Shown: one piece after another, positions 22,538 to 30,572 of the stretch
How the letters are laid out: every line of letters begins with the position of its first letter
Position numbering within the stretch: the stretch's first letter is position 1
Source: Spirochaetales bacterium
GTDB taxonomy: Bacteria; Spirochaetota; Spirochaetia; Sphaerochaetales; Sphaerochaetaceae
DNA length: 32,883 nt
Assembly (NCBI GenBank): GCA_028722305.1
Contig: JAQYHB010000049.1
Coordinates: 1 to 32,883 of the forward strand
Direction of reading: 5' to 3'
Made by a program: the position numbers and the translations under genes
The notes under the pieces: model-generated
Databases searched by the model: none
The model's input: the letters and a program-made list of their open reading frames with translations, nothing else
What the model was told of the DNA's origin: nothing

Positions 22538-23791
22538 ATGAACCACAACGAAATGCTTTCCCTTTTGTATGACGGCCTGGAGATAACGGTGCGCGACGCG
22601 CTCTGGAAGGATATTCCGATGAGTCCGGAGCTTTTCCGGGTCATGCGATGCGGGTGCGTGCAGAAGCTCTCCCGCATCCAGCAGCTCGGACCTGCTTCCC
22701 TGGTCTACCCCTCGGCTGTCCATACCCGCCTCGACCACAGTCTCGGGGTCTACTACCTGTCCCTCTCCATCCTCCGATCCCTCGCCCACAAAAGCCGCGA
22801 GCCCCAGTTTACCACGCAGGGGGTCAGGAGTTTTTTGGCTGCGGCGCTGCTACATGATATCGGCCACTTTCCCTATGCCCACTCGCTGAAAGAGTTGCCG
22901 TTGAAGAGCCACGAGGCGCTGGCAGGGGAAATGATCATGAGCGACAAGGAGTTGAACCAGGCGCTCCTCGAAGCGGGGGTGGAACCAGCGATGGTCGCCG
23001 GCATCATCGACGACACGCTTCCCACCGACGACCAGGAGGTGGCCTGCTATCGGAAAATGCTCAGCGGCACACTGGATCCGGACAAACTGGACTACCTGAA
23101 CCGGGACGCGTGGTTCTGCGGTGTCCCGTATGGAAGTCAGGATGCCCCGTTCATCACCTCCCACATGGCGCTTTCCGACGGATTTCCCGCGTTGGAAGAG
23201 AAGGCGCTGGGCAATGTCGAGCACCTCTTGTTCGGCAAGTACCTGATGTACCGCTCGGTCTACTGGCATCCCTCGACCCGCTCCGCTACTGCGATGATCA
23301 AGAAGGCGTTGCTGACCGCCTTGGCCGACGGCGCGATCGAGGGAACCCAGCTGTACGGGCTCGACGACAGCCAGTTCTTCCGGCTTGCCGAGCGGGTCGG
23401 CCACCCTGCCTTCGAGAATATCCGCCAGGTGCATGACGGCCGTCTGTTTCCGGTCGCCTACGAGAGGGACTGGCGCGAGACCAGCCCCTTTGACCGCGAA
23501 GCGTCCAGCCTTGCGGGACGCGGCGCAATCGAGCGGAGGATCTTCGAACGGCTCTCGGCGTCCTATCCGACGCTGAAGCCGTGGCAGGTGGTCGTCGATA
23601 TCCCCGAACCGATTTCCTTTGAGGCCGATATTCCCATTCTGCTTTCCGATGGAAGGAAGGTGCCCTTCCTTGAGCGGGACCAGCTCTTCCAGTCCGACAT
23701 CAGCCAGGTATTCACCCGCTGCCTGCGCAAAACCCGCCTCTATCTGCCTGCCTTGGTTGATGGCAAGAACGTGCGGAATTTGCTAGAATGA
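22538..23791 (+). CDS. HD-domain phosphohydrolase (dNTPase / SAMHD1-like family)
   Basis: This 417-residue metal-dependent phosphohydrolase has the metal ligands in family order: HTRLDHSLGV (His62, His67), LLHDIGHFPYAH (His106-Asp107) and LDPDKLDYLNRD (about 175-190). This set is typical of HD proteins related to dGTP triphosphohydrolases and SAMHD1. The nucleotide specificity cannot be told by eye. The ATG at 22538 has no Shine-Dalgarno. It is the first gene of a plus-strand run that includes a TtcA-like protein 4 bases downstream. Confidence 0.88.
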   Translation: MNHNEMLSLLYDGLEITVRDALWKDIPMSPELFRVMRCGCVQKLSRIQQLGPASLVYPSAVHTRLDHSLGVYYLSLSILRSLAHKSREPQFTTQGVRSFLAAALLHDIGHFPYAHSLKELPLKSHEALAGEMIMSDKELNQALLEAGVEPAMVAGIIDDTLPTDDQEVACYRKMLSGTLDPDKLDYLNRDAWFCGVPYGSQDAPFITSHMALSDGFPALEEKALGNVEHLLFGKYLMYRSVYWHPSTRSATAMIKKALLTALADGAIEGTQLYGLDDSQFFRLAERVGHPAFENIRQVHDGRLFPVAYERDWRETSPFDREASSLAGRGAIERRIFERLSASYPTLKPWQVVVDIPEPISFEADIPILLSDGRKVPFLERDQLFQSDISQVFTRCLRKTRLYLPALVDGKNVRNLLE

Positions 23792-23795
23792 AGGC

Positions 23796-24551
23796 ATGCA
23801 GGCGCAAAGCGACAAATTGGATTACCGCAAGCTACTGTCCGGCGAGATCCCTCCCTGGGTCATGCGCTTTCTGAAGACCACGGGGAAAGCGGTCAGCGAA
23901 TACGGGATGTTCGGGGATGGGGACGACGTGCTGATCGCCGTCTCCGGCGGCAAGGACAGTCTTGCCTTGGCGCTGGCGCTTTCACTCCGCCAAAGGTGGC
24001 TTCCAATCCACTACCGCCTGCACGCCCTCCTGATCGACTGGCGGGAACACCCGGTTGGAGAGGAGCACAAAGCGCTGCTGCGCTCCTATTTCGAGGACCT
24101 CGGCATCGATTTGACGATTGTCCCGGAAGTGCAGCGCCACGAGGGGTTCAAGGGAGAGTTCAACTGCTATCTCTGCTCCCGGAACCGCAGGCGCATTTTC
24201 TTCCAGTTCCTCGAATCACATGGCTGGCATCTGGTCGCCGAGGGCCATCATCTCGACGACCTGGTCGAGACGACGATGATGAATCTCTTCTTCCGCGGCC
24301 GGTTCGAGACGATGAGCCCGGTGCAGGGCTTCTTCGGGGGGAAGATCAAGGTGATCAGGCCGATGATTGAGGTCCACGAGAAGGTGACCCGCCGTCTGGC
24401 GGAGACCTACAACATCCCCTGTATCAAGGCTGTCTGCCCCTTCGACCAGACCAATATCCGCTCCTCCCTGAAGCCGATCCTCGGGCAACTGACCCATATG
24501 GACAGGCTGGTCAGAGAGCATGTCTACGCGGCCCACGGGTTGCCTCGATGA
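23796..24551 (+). CDS. TtcA-like PP-loop tRNA thiolation protein
   Basis: This 251-residue ATP pyrophosphatase has the PP-loop SGGKDS (50-55), a CxxC (Cys124, Cys127 in CYLCSRNRRR) and further cysteines at 209 and 214 (IPCIKAVCPFDQTNIR). This is the TtcA layout, where a 4Fe-4S cluster helps 2-thiolate cytidine 32 of tRNA. Other members of the TtcA/TtuA group modify other bases, so the target is not certain. It starts 4 bases after the HD gene, with only AAGG very close to the ATG. The stop is 14 bases before the next gene. Confidence 0.85.
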   Translation: MQAQSDKLDYRKLLSGEIPPWVMRFLKTTGKAVSEYGMFGDGDDVLIAVSGGKDSLALALALSLRQRWLPIHYRLHALLIDWREHPVGEEHKALLRSYFEDLGIDLTIVPEVQRHEGFKGEFNCYLCSRNRRRIFFQFLESHGWHLVAEGHHLDDLVETTMMNLFFRGRFETMSPVQGFFGGKIKVIRPMIEVHEKVTRRLAETYNIPCIKAVCPFDQTNIRSSLKPILGQLTHMDRLVREHVYAAHGLPR

Positions 24552-24565
24552 GAAAGGAGCCGGTC

Positions 24566-26023
24566 ATGAAGAAACTGCTGCCCGCCTTGCTTGCGGCCCT
24601 TGCCATAGTCCTTCCGCTTTCCGCCGAGGATACCTCGGGCTCGATAGTCGCCACCAACGACGGCAATTTCCACTTTTCGCTGATGCCGACAGTGGAGATC
24701 GGCAAACTGGTGACCACCTTCAACTTCACGTTCTACGGGGAGTTCCAGTCGGATTACCCCTGGGTCTCCTTCGACTTTTCCAACTATCAGGTGCCGGAAA
24801 AGGGATCCATGTCCAAAGGCGAGTATCACAGGACCGTCGCCGAGCAGTACGCGGGTTTCATCTACTCGATGCACTATGGAGAGCGGTACGACTCCTTTTA
24901 TTTCCGTTACGGCAAGCTGGAGAACATCACCCTTGGGGACGGGGCTTTGCTTTCCTCCTACTACGACTACTCGGTCGGATATCTGGAAAGCAGGCCGGGC
25001 CTGAACCTGAAGCTGGGTCCTTGGGGACGTTTCGGGCAGGAGCTGGTCGTCGACGACCTCTTCCTTCCCTCGGTCTTCGGATGGCGTGCCTATATCCGGC
25101 CCTTCGCCAGCGAAAACGTGAGGCGGTTCAGAAGAATCCGGAACATGGAATGGGGAATGTCGATCCTCTTCGACCCGAGGGCAAAGGAAGACATGTTCAC
25201 CGAAGACCCGGATGACGGGCTGGTTGTCGACTATTCCTACCGGACCCTCTTCGAGACCGCCTTCGACGTGACGCAGCCCTTCTTCTCCGGAGACAACGGG
25301 CAGGTCATGCTGTTTGCCGACTACATCCTCCAGGGCCCCCACTCCTCGATCTGGAGCCAGAGCCAGGCATTCCGCCTTGGCATCGGCGGATATATCCCCA
25401 CAGGATTACTCTCCTTCAACGCCAGCATCACCACCCCCGTCAAAGGAACCTATTACGCCGACTACTTCACCACTGGCTACAACGATGTCGACAGCAACGA
25501 CTATGACAGCAAGGTGACCGACAGCGATGGCAACCCGGTGGACAAGGCAGGCATTCTCTCCGATTTCCAGGCCCACAGCGACAACCTGGAAAACACCTAT
25601 CTGGCGCGGCTGGGAAGGAACCATCCGCTGAAACCGGGCCAGGCTTGGCTGGACACTACTGTGGGGCTGGCAATGGACAACGAGCAGGTCTACGCGGGAC
25701 TCCGTTTCCGCGCCACGGTCGACGCCGATTCGGCGCGGCTGGGGGACCAGAGGATCAACCTGATCGTCAGAATCGACAAGTTGCTGTACAATTTCATTTC
25801 TCTAGACTTGAATTATGAAAAGAATTATCCTTCACTTACGAGTGGAGCGGATGAGGACTTTTTTCCGGGCCTTTCCACCCTGAAAAACGTGTATATCATG
25901 ATGCATGCGCAGATTAAATTCCGTGGGATCAAATGTATCCTTGGTGGCAAATGGCAGTTTGATTCCGAGGGTGCCTGCGATAATCCCGTGTTCGAGTCCT
26001 CCATGCAGATTGTGATCTTCTAG
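24566..26023 (+). CDS. Secreted outer-membrane beta-barrel-like protein
   Basis: This 485-residue protein has a signal peptide (MKKLLPALLAALAIVLPLSA) and a mature region rich in Tyr, Phe, Asp and Gly with alternating strands. It ends in MQIVIF, a terminal Phe typical of the last strand of barrels inserted by the BAM machinery. I do not recognise a named porin family. I chose ATG 24566 over an ATG 18 bases upstream because AAAGGAG precedes it and the signal peptide begins MKK. It lies between ttcA-like and the FecR-domain gene. The last 230 or so bases are AT-richer than the rest. Confidence 0.75.
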   Translation: MKKLLPALLAALAIVLPLSAEDTSGSIVATNDGNFHFSLMPTVEIGKLVTTFNFTFYGEFQSDYPWVSFDFSNYQVPEKGSMSKGEYHRTVAEQYAGFIYSMHYGERYDSFYFRYGKLENITLGDGALLSSYYDYSVGYLESRPGLNLKLGPWGRFGQELVVDDLFLPSVFGWRAYIRPFASENVRRFRRIRNMEWGMSILFDPRAKEDMFTEDPDDGLVVDYSYRTLFETAFDVTQPFFSGDNGQVMLFADYILQGPHSSIWSQSQAFRLGIGGYIPTGLLSFNASITTPVKGTYYADYFTTGYNDVDSNDYDSKVTDSDGNPVDKAGILSDFQAHSDNLENTYLARLGRNHPLKPGQAWLDTTVGLAMDNEQVYAGLRFRATVDADSARLGDQRINLIVRIDKLLYNFISLDLNYEKNYPSLTSGADEDFFPGLSTLKNVYIMMHAQIKFRGIKCILGGKWQFDSEGACDNPVFESSMQIVIF

Positions 26024-26034
26024 GAGGCTGCCAT

Positions 26035-28170
26035 ATGAAAAAACACTTGCTGGTCGCGACCCTTTTCTTCGCCGCCATGGCCTTGTCGGCCCAGGAGCCC
26101 TTCTCGGTCTCTTCAGGGGATTTGGCCTTGTACAACGAAAACGGCGAGCGTCTCGCCCTTGACGAGAACGCGGCGCGTACCGCCACCAACGGATGGGTCA
26201 TCCAGACGCAGGACCGGCCGGTCACCATCCAGACTCCGGTCGGCACCATCGGGCTCTCTTCCAACGCGACGCTGGTCACCGGAGACCTCTCCGAGACCCG
26301 TCCCTCCCTGTACCTCGTCGATGGCGAGGCTTCCTTCTCCACCGCGCAGAACTTCACAGGCCGCCTGACCGTCTCCACTCCGGTATCCCGCTATCGCGCC
26401 ACCGGATACAGCAGCATGAAAATCATCACCACCGACGGCGAGGAGTCGATCTCCATGTATGTCGGCAACGCGCAGTCGGTCAACGGGCTGACCCATAAGG
26501 CGACCCAGGTCAAGGCGATGGAGAAACTGGACCAGAAGACCGGACAGATCACCTTGCTGGATGCCGAAGACAAGGAGCCCATCACGCGTATTCCCGACGC
26601 GCCCACCTTCAGCGGCGTTGTCGTCACACCGTATCACGGCTCGATTCCAAGCCAGCCGCAGAACCTGACGGTTCTCCGCCTTCCTGCCGTTCCCGGCGGC
26701 ATGTCGGTCCAGGTCATCGAGGTCGCTCCCGTGCCCAGCCAGATTTCGGTCGGCTCGGAACCGGTCAAGGACGACGCTTTCCTCCCCGCCCCCACCCCGA
26801 GCCAGCTCGAGGAAGACTTGGCGGCCTCTCGGCCGGCTGAAAAGGCCCGGCAACCCAAGAAGCCGTCAGACACCCAATTGGGCGTGGTTGTCTCCTACGA
26901 GTACGACCGTGCAGGCAAGCACTTCTACACCAATGAGGACGACCGGATTTCCAAGAATCTGCACCAGTTCGACGTCAAGCCCTACTTCGAGTCGAAATAT
27001 TTCGGGCTGAAGCTGGACCTTTCCACGCAGACGCTGAACTATGATGACTGGGATAACGACTGGAGCTCCAATCTGACCCATTTCGACAGCGATGGATGGA
27101 AAGAAACGACCGGCAGCGTCATGAGCTACATCGATTCCTTCCATCTGGGAAGCAAATCCGGACATCTCTGGATGGCTGTCGACAAAGAGCCGCTGAACGA
27201 GGAAGGGAAGATCATGACCGGCTACCACGCGGTGCAGCCCGACTGGAAGAACCTGTCGCTCGGCATGCGCTTCGGCAGCGTCCGGATCAACGGAACCTTC
27301 GACGACGTCGAGCTCCACCATATGCGGGAAGAGGACAGGAGCCTGTACGGTTGGCAGTCCGGGAACCTCAGCCTGAGCCTGGTGGATGACGACCTTTCCT
27401 TTTTCAGCTTCGGCGCGGTATACGCACTGCACGGGGACAAGGCTGCGGCCTTCAGCACCGACAGCCAGAGGTACTCCGCCGTCAGCTATCCCTATGTGGA
27501 GGTCAACATTCCCGTGTTGGGCAACAAGCGCCAATACCACTTCAACCTGCTGGGAAGCGCCGCTACATACCTTCCGGTCTCCCCGGACATGGATTTCGAC
27601 TATATCTATGACAGCGACGAGAGCTCGTTCGACAACTTCCTGCTCCTCGGAGGTCTTTCCTTCGGAACCAAAGCATGGGACCTCCAGCTGACCGCGGGTC
27701 ACCACAAGGGCTTCATCAACCCCTACGCGCGGACCCCCTTCGTCCGTTCCGTCGGCCAGAACTACCTGCAGTACAAGTCGGACATGGATGCCCGGCTGCA
27801 GGCTACCTGCAAGGGAAGGTACTTCTCCTTCGGCGCCAGCTATACGTTGCCGTTTGACTTCGAAGAGGACGACAAGATTGCCCGTTTCTCCTCCGGCGTC
27901 GATACCGACCTGCATGCCGACATGCTCGCCATCGGACTTTCCGCCCAGCTGAAGGGCTTCACCTTGAGCGCTGGCTATGAGGTCTACGGCCTGAACGACA
28001 TGCACGGCCTGGATGACGCGAATGATTTGTCCACCATGCTGAAGGCGAGTCTCGCTTACGACTGGTCCTTCCTCCATCTCGAGGGGGGCGTGAAGCGCGA
28101 CATCGATTCCTCGACCAGCCCGCTCATCGGCTACGCCCTCTGCGAGCTGGACTTCCACAAGGGGTTCTGA
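26035..28170 (+). CDS. FecR-domain protein fused to a C-terminal beta-barrel-like region
   Basis: This 711-residue protein has a signal peptide (residues 1-19) and a FecR-like repeat domain (about 25-165), shown by VTIQTPVGTIGLSSNATL, LYLVDGEASF, LTVSTPVSRYRATG and SMYVGNAQSV. A Pro/Glu-rich linker follows (about 185-280) and then a long strand-rich Tyr/Phe/Asp/Gly region (281-711) that ends in a terminal Phe (ELDFHKGF). In classical FecR the domain is periplasmic on a membrane anchor. Here it is exported and joined to a probable outer-membrane domain. GGAGG precedes ATG 26035. It is 11 bases after the barrel gene and directly abuts mutL. Confidence 0.75.
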   Translation: MKKHLLVATLFFAAMALSAQEPFSVSSGDLALYNENGERLALDENAARTATNGWVIQTQDRPVTIQTPVGTIGLSSNATLVTGDLSETRPSLYLVDGEASFSTAQNFTGRLTVSTPVSRYRATGYSSMKIITTDGEESISMYVGNAQSVNGLTHKATQVKAMEKLDQKTGQITLLDAEDKEPITRIPDAPTFSGVVVTPYHGSIPSQPQNLTVLRLPAVPGGMSVQVIEVAPVPSQISVGSEPVKDDAFLPAPTPSQLEEDLAASRPAEKARQPKKPSDTQLGVVVSYEYDRAGKHFYTNEDDRISKNLHQFDVKPYFESKYFGLKLDLSTQTLNYDDWDNDWSSNLTHFDSDGWKETTGSVMSYIDSFHLGSKSGHLWMAVDKEPLNEEGKIMTGYHAVQPDWKNLSLGMRFGSVRINGTFDDVELHHMREEDRSLYGWQSGNLSLSLVDDDLSFFSFGAVYALHGDKAAAFSTDSQRYSAVSYPYVEVNIPVLGNKRQYHFNLLGSAATYLPVSPDMDFDYIYDSDESSFDNFLLLGGLSFGTKAWDLQLTAGHHKGFINPYARTPFVRSVGQNYLQYKSDMDARLQATCKGRYFSFGASYTLPFDFEEDDKIARFSSGVDTDLHADMLAIGLSAQLKGFTLSAGYEVYGLNDMHGLDDANDLSTMLKASLAYDWSFLHLEGGVKRDIDSSTSPLIGYALCELDFHKGF

Positions 28171-29994
28171 TTGGCACATATCGCTCGGCTTGATCCATTG
28201 GTAGCCCGGCGCATCGCCGCGGGCGAGGTCATCGACCGGCCCGCAAGTGTCGTGCGGGAGCTTGTCGACAACGCGATCGACGCCAACCCTACGACAATCA
28301 CCCTTTCCCTGGAGAACGGTGGCATCGACCTGGTCAGCGTGCTGGATGACGGTTCGGGAATCGCCCGAGAGGATCTCCCCCTGTGCTGCGAGAGCCATGC
28401 CACCAGCAAGGTACGCACCCTTGACGACCTGTACCATATCGACACGATGGGTTTCCGTGGAGAGGCCCTGTACTCGATCAGCGCCGTCAGCAAGACGACA
28501 ATCTCCAGCGTTACCGCGGGCAACGACCCCGCCACCATCATCGTCGACAACGGCAAGAGCGGAGAGGTGACCTCCGGTGGTCCAGACAAGGGGACCCGGG
28601 TCACCAGCGAGGGGCTTTTCCTGGAGATACCCGCCCGAAGGCAGTTCCTCAAGAGACCGGCTACCGAGACCCAACGTTGCAAGGAGGTGTTCCTAGAGAA
28701 GGCGCTCGCCTACCCGGATATCTCCTTCGTCATGATCGTTGACGGCAACACCCGCTTTACGCTGGCACGCGCTGACCGCATGAAGCGCGTGCTTGACGTC
28801 CTTTCCTTGGACAAGCCGGTGGTTCCGGCGGAAATGCATCGCCTGGCGCTGGAGGGGGGACGCTTCTCACTCGAGGCGATCTGCTCCTCCCCCGCCCTCT
28901 ACCGGAGCGACAAGAGCGGCATCCGCATCTTCGTCAACAACCGGCCGGTCGAAGAGTTCAGCATGGTCCAGGCTGTCACCTATGGCTATGGGGAGATGCT
29001 GCCGGGCGGTTCCTTCCCCTACTGTTATCTGTTCATCACCGACGATCCGACCTTGGTCGACTTCAACATCCACCCCACCAAACGAGAGGTGAAAATACGC
29101 AACAAGGCCGAAGTCCACCACGGGGTGACGACGATGTTCCACGAGCAACTGACCCGTACCATTCCCCGTCTGGTTCCCGTACCCCAAGAGGAAACCCTTC
29201 CCTTGGTGGCGGATATTCCTTCCGCTGACTCCGGTCGCCCGTACTCCACACCTCGGCAGGAGCCCCAATCGGTCCACTCCCATGGCGGCCCATACCATGC
29301 CATGGGGCCTTCCCGCGAGGAAAAGCCGATTGACCCGATGTGGTTCAGCAAGGCGCGCGAGATTCTCGGCCAGGAGAAGCGCAGCTCCAGCATGGAGACC
29401 GACCGGACGACCGACAGCGAGGATGTCTGGAAACAACAACACGAGCAGGGGGATGACTCGTTCGTCTACCTCGGACAGGCCTTCAACCTCTTTTTAGTCT
29501 GCCAGAAGGGTGACGACCTGTTTCTCGTCGACCAACACGCGGCCCATGAGAGGATCCTCTACAACGCGATCAAGCAAAAGAAGGACGTCCAGCCTCTGCT
29601 GGTCCCTGTCACCTTCGAGGTGGACCGCGATGTGGACGGATATCTTTCCAAGAACCTGGACATCTATCTGAACCTGGGAATCTCCCTGTCGCGCGCCGGT
29701 GACTGCCAGTGGGCGCTCGAGAGCGTCCCGTCGCTCTTCAAGAATATCGAGAAAGAGGTGGTCACCTTCATCCAGGAGGAGACCGGTGACGCCAACGAGG
29801 TCGAGAAGGGGCTGTACGCGGTGGTCGCCTGCCACAAGGCGATCAAGCAGGGAGACCCGTTGGACCGCACCACCGCGATCAACCTGCTCAAGCAGGTCTT
29901 CGAGCTGGACGATCCGGTTTGTCCCCACGGCCGAACGTTTGTGGTCCGGTTGCAGAAGAGGGAGTTGATGGAAGCGGTGGGCAGGATCGTCTAA
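28171..29994 (+). CDS. mutL: DNA mismatch repair protein MutL
   Basis: This 607-residue GHKL ATPase links MutS to strand removal in mismatch repair. The N-terminal motifs are intact: AGEVIDRPASVVRELVDNAIDA (general base Glu30, Asn34), DDGSG and GFRGEAL. The C-terminal domain has DQHAAHERILYN, ACHKAIKQGD and CPHGRTFVVRL, the segments of endonuclease-type MutL. However, the DQHAx2Ex4E motif ends in Asn rather than Glu. The start is TTG 28171, directly after the previous stop, with AAGGGG 7 bases upstream. No ATG gives a complete N-terminus. The stop overlaps the convergent lipoprotein stop by 4 bases. Confidence 0.95.
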   Translation: MAHIARLDPLVARRIAAGEVIDRPASVVRELVDNAIDANPTTITLSLENGGIDLVSVLDDGSGIAREDLPLCCESHATSKVRTLDDLYHIDTMGFRGEALYSISAVSKTTISSVTAGNDPATIIVDNGKSGEVTSGGPDKGTRVTSEGLFLEIPARRQFLKRPATETQRCKEVFLEKALAYPDISFVMIVDGNTRFTLARADRMKRVLDVLSLDKPVVPAEMHRLALEGGRFSLEAICSSPALYRSDKSGIRIFVNNRPVEEFSMVQAVTYGYGEMLPGGSFPYCYLFITDDPTLVDFNIHPTKREVKIRNKAEVHHGVTTMFHEQLTRTIPRLVPVPQEETLPLVADIPSADSGRPYSTPRQEPQSVHSHGGPYHAMGPSREEKPIDPMWFSKAREILGQEKRSSSMETDRTTDSEDVWKQQHEQGDDSFVYLGQAFNLFLVCQKGDDLFLVDQHAAHERILYNAIKQKKDVQPLLVPVTFEVDRDVDGYLSKNLDIYLNLGISLSRAGDCQWALESVPSLFKNIEKEVVTFIQEETGDANEVEKGLYAVVACHKAIKQGDPLDRTTAINLLKQVFELDDPVCPHGRTFVVRLQKRELMEAVGRIV

Positions 29995-30572
29995 TCGAGC
30001 TCGACGCTTTCCACCAGCGCTTTGCCCTCCGCGTACCAGGCGAAGGCAATCCGCCTCGCACTGGCCGGCGCGGTGACGTTTCCGGTGGCCACTCCACTTC
30101 CCACAATCGTGTCAGACGCGTCGTATGCCACCCAGGAAAGACTTTTTCCGTCATTCCAAGAGATGACACGGCCGGCGACAGAGAACGGGCCGATGCGCTC
30201 GTTTGCGGCACCGGAGGGCAACTGGAACTCCTGTTCGATTTTCTCTCCGTCGGAACGGGTCAATGAAAGGAGATAGGTGCCCTTTTCAGCGAGAGGAAGT
30301 TGCAGCGAGCTGGAACCATACCAGAGGATGTCTCCAGCGGTCACGGGCTCGGCACGGAACGTCCAGGAAAGCCCGCTCGGGCTCACCACTTCGGCTTCCA
30401 CCTGCATTCCCTCCCCCACGCCGCTGGGGCTTGCCCAGACCGCGAGATACTGCCGTCCATCCTCCTGGACGACAAAGGCGGAAAGATCTCCCGCCTCGAA
30501 GACGCCCGACGTGCAGGAAACAAGCAGGAGTCCTCCAGCGAGGACTCCCGTCAGTTTACTTCTCCAGCGCAC
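29991..30572 (-). CDS. Small putative lipoprotein of unknown function
   Basis: This 193-residue protein starts with MRWRSKLTGVLAGGLLLVS and lipobox Cys20 (LVSC). The mature part is strand-rich and unrecognised (about residues 45-193; VEAEVVSPSGLSW, YLLSLTRSDGEK), perhaps an Ig-like fold. The start is GTG 30572, which overlaps the end of the acyltransferase gene by 17 bases; no ATG gives the lipobox. No clear Shine-Dalgarno, so it is probably coupled. It is the last gene of a three-gene minus-strand unit. Confidence 0.72.
   Translation of the reverse strand: MRWRSKLTGVLAGGLLLVSCTSGVFEAGDLSAFVVQEDGRQYLAVWASPSGVGEGMQVEAEVVSPSGLSWTFRAEPVTAGDILWYGSSSLQLPLAEKGTYLLSLTRSDGEKIEQEFQLPSGAANERIGPFSVAGRVISWNDGKSLSWVAYDASDTIVGSGVATGNVTAPASARRIAFAWYAEGKALVESVELD

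Noticed and set aside
20392-22572. 726-codon plus-strand frame over trkH
   Set aside because: It is out of frame with trkH, and the Arg/His/Gly-rich translation shows no domain.
23777-23795. Independent promoter for the ttcA-like gene (TAGAAT before its ATG)
   Set aside because: These bases are also the last codons and stop of the HD gene, no good -35 exists at 17-18 bases, and the genes are 4 bases apart, so an operon is simpler. Noted only as part of the leaderless pattern.
26866-28674. 602-codon minus-strand frame over the FecR gene and the start of mutL
   Set aside because: Antisense to two well-supported genes, with no motif or signal of its own.
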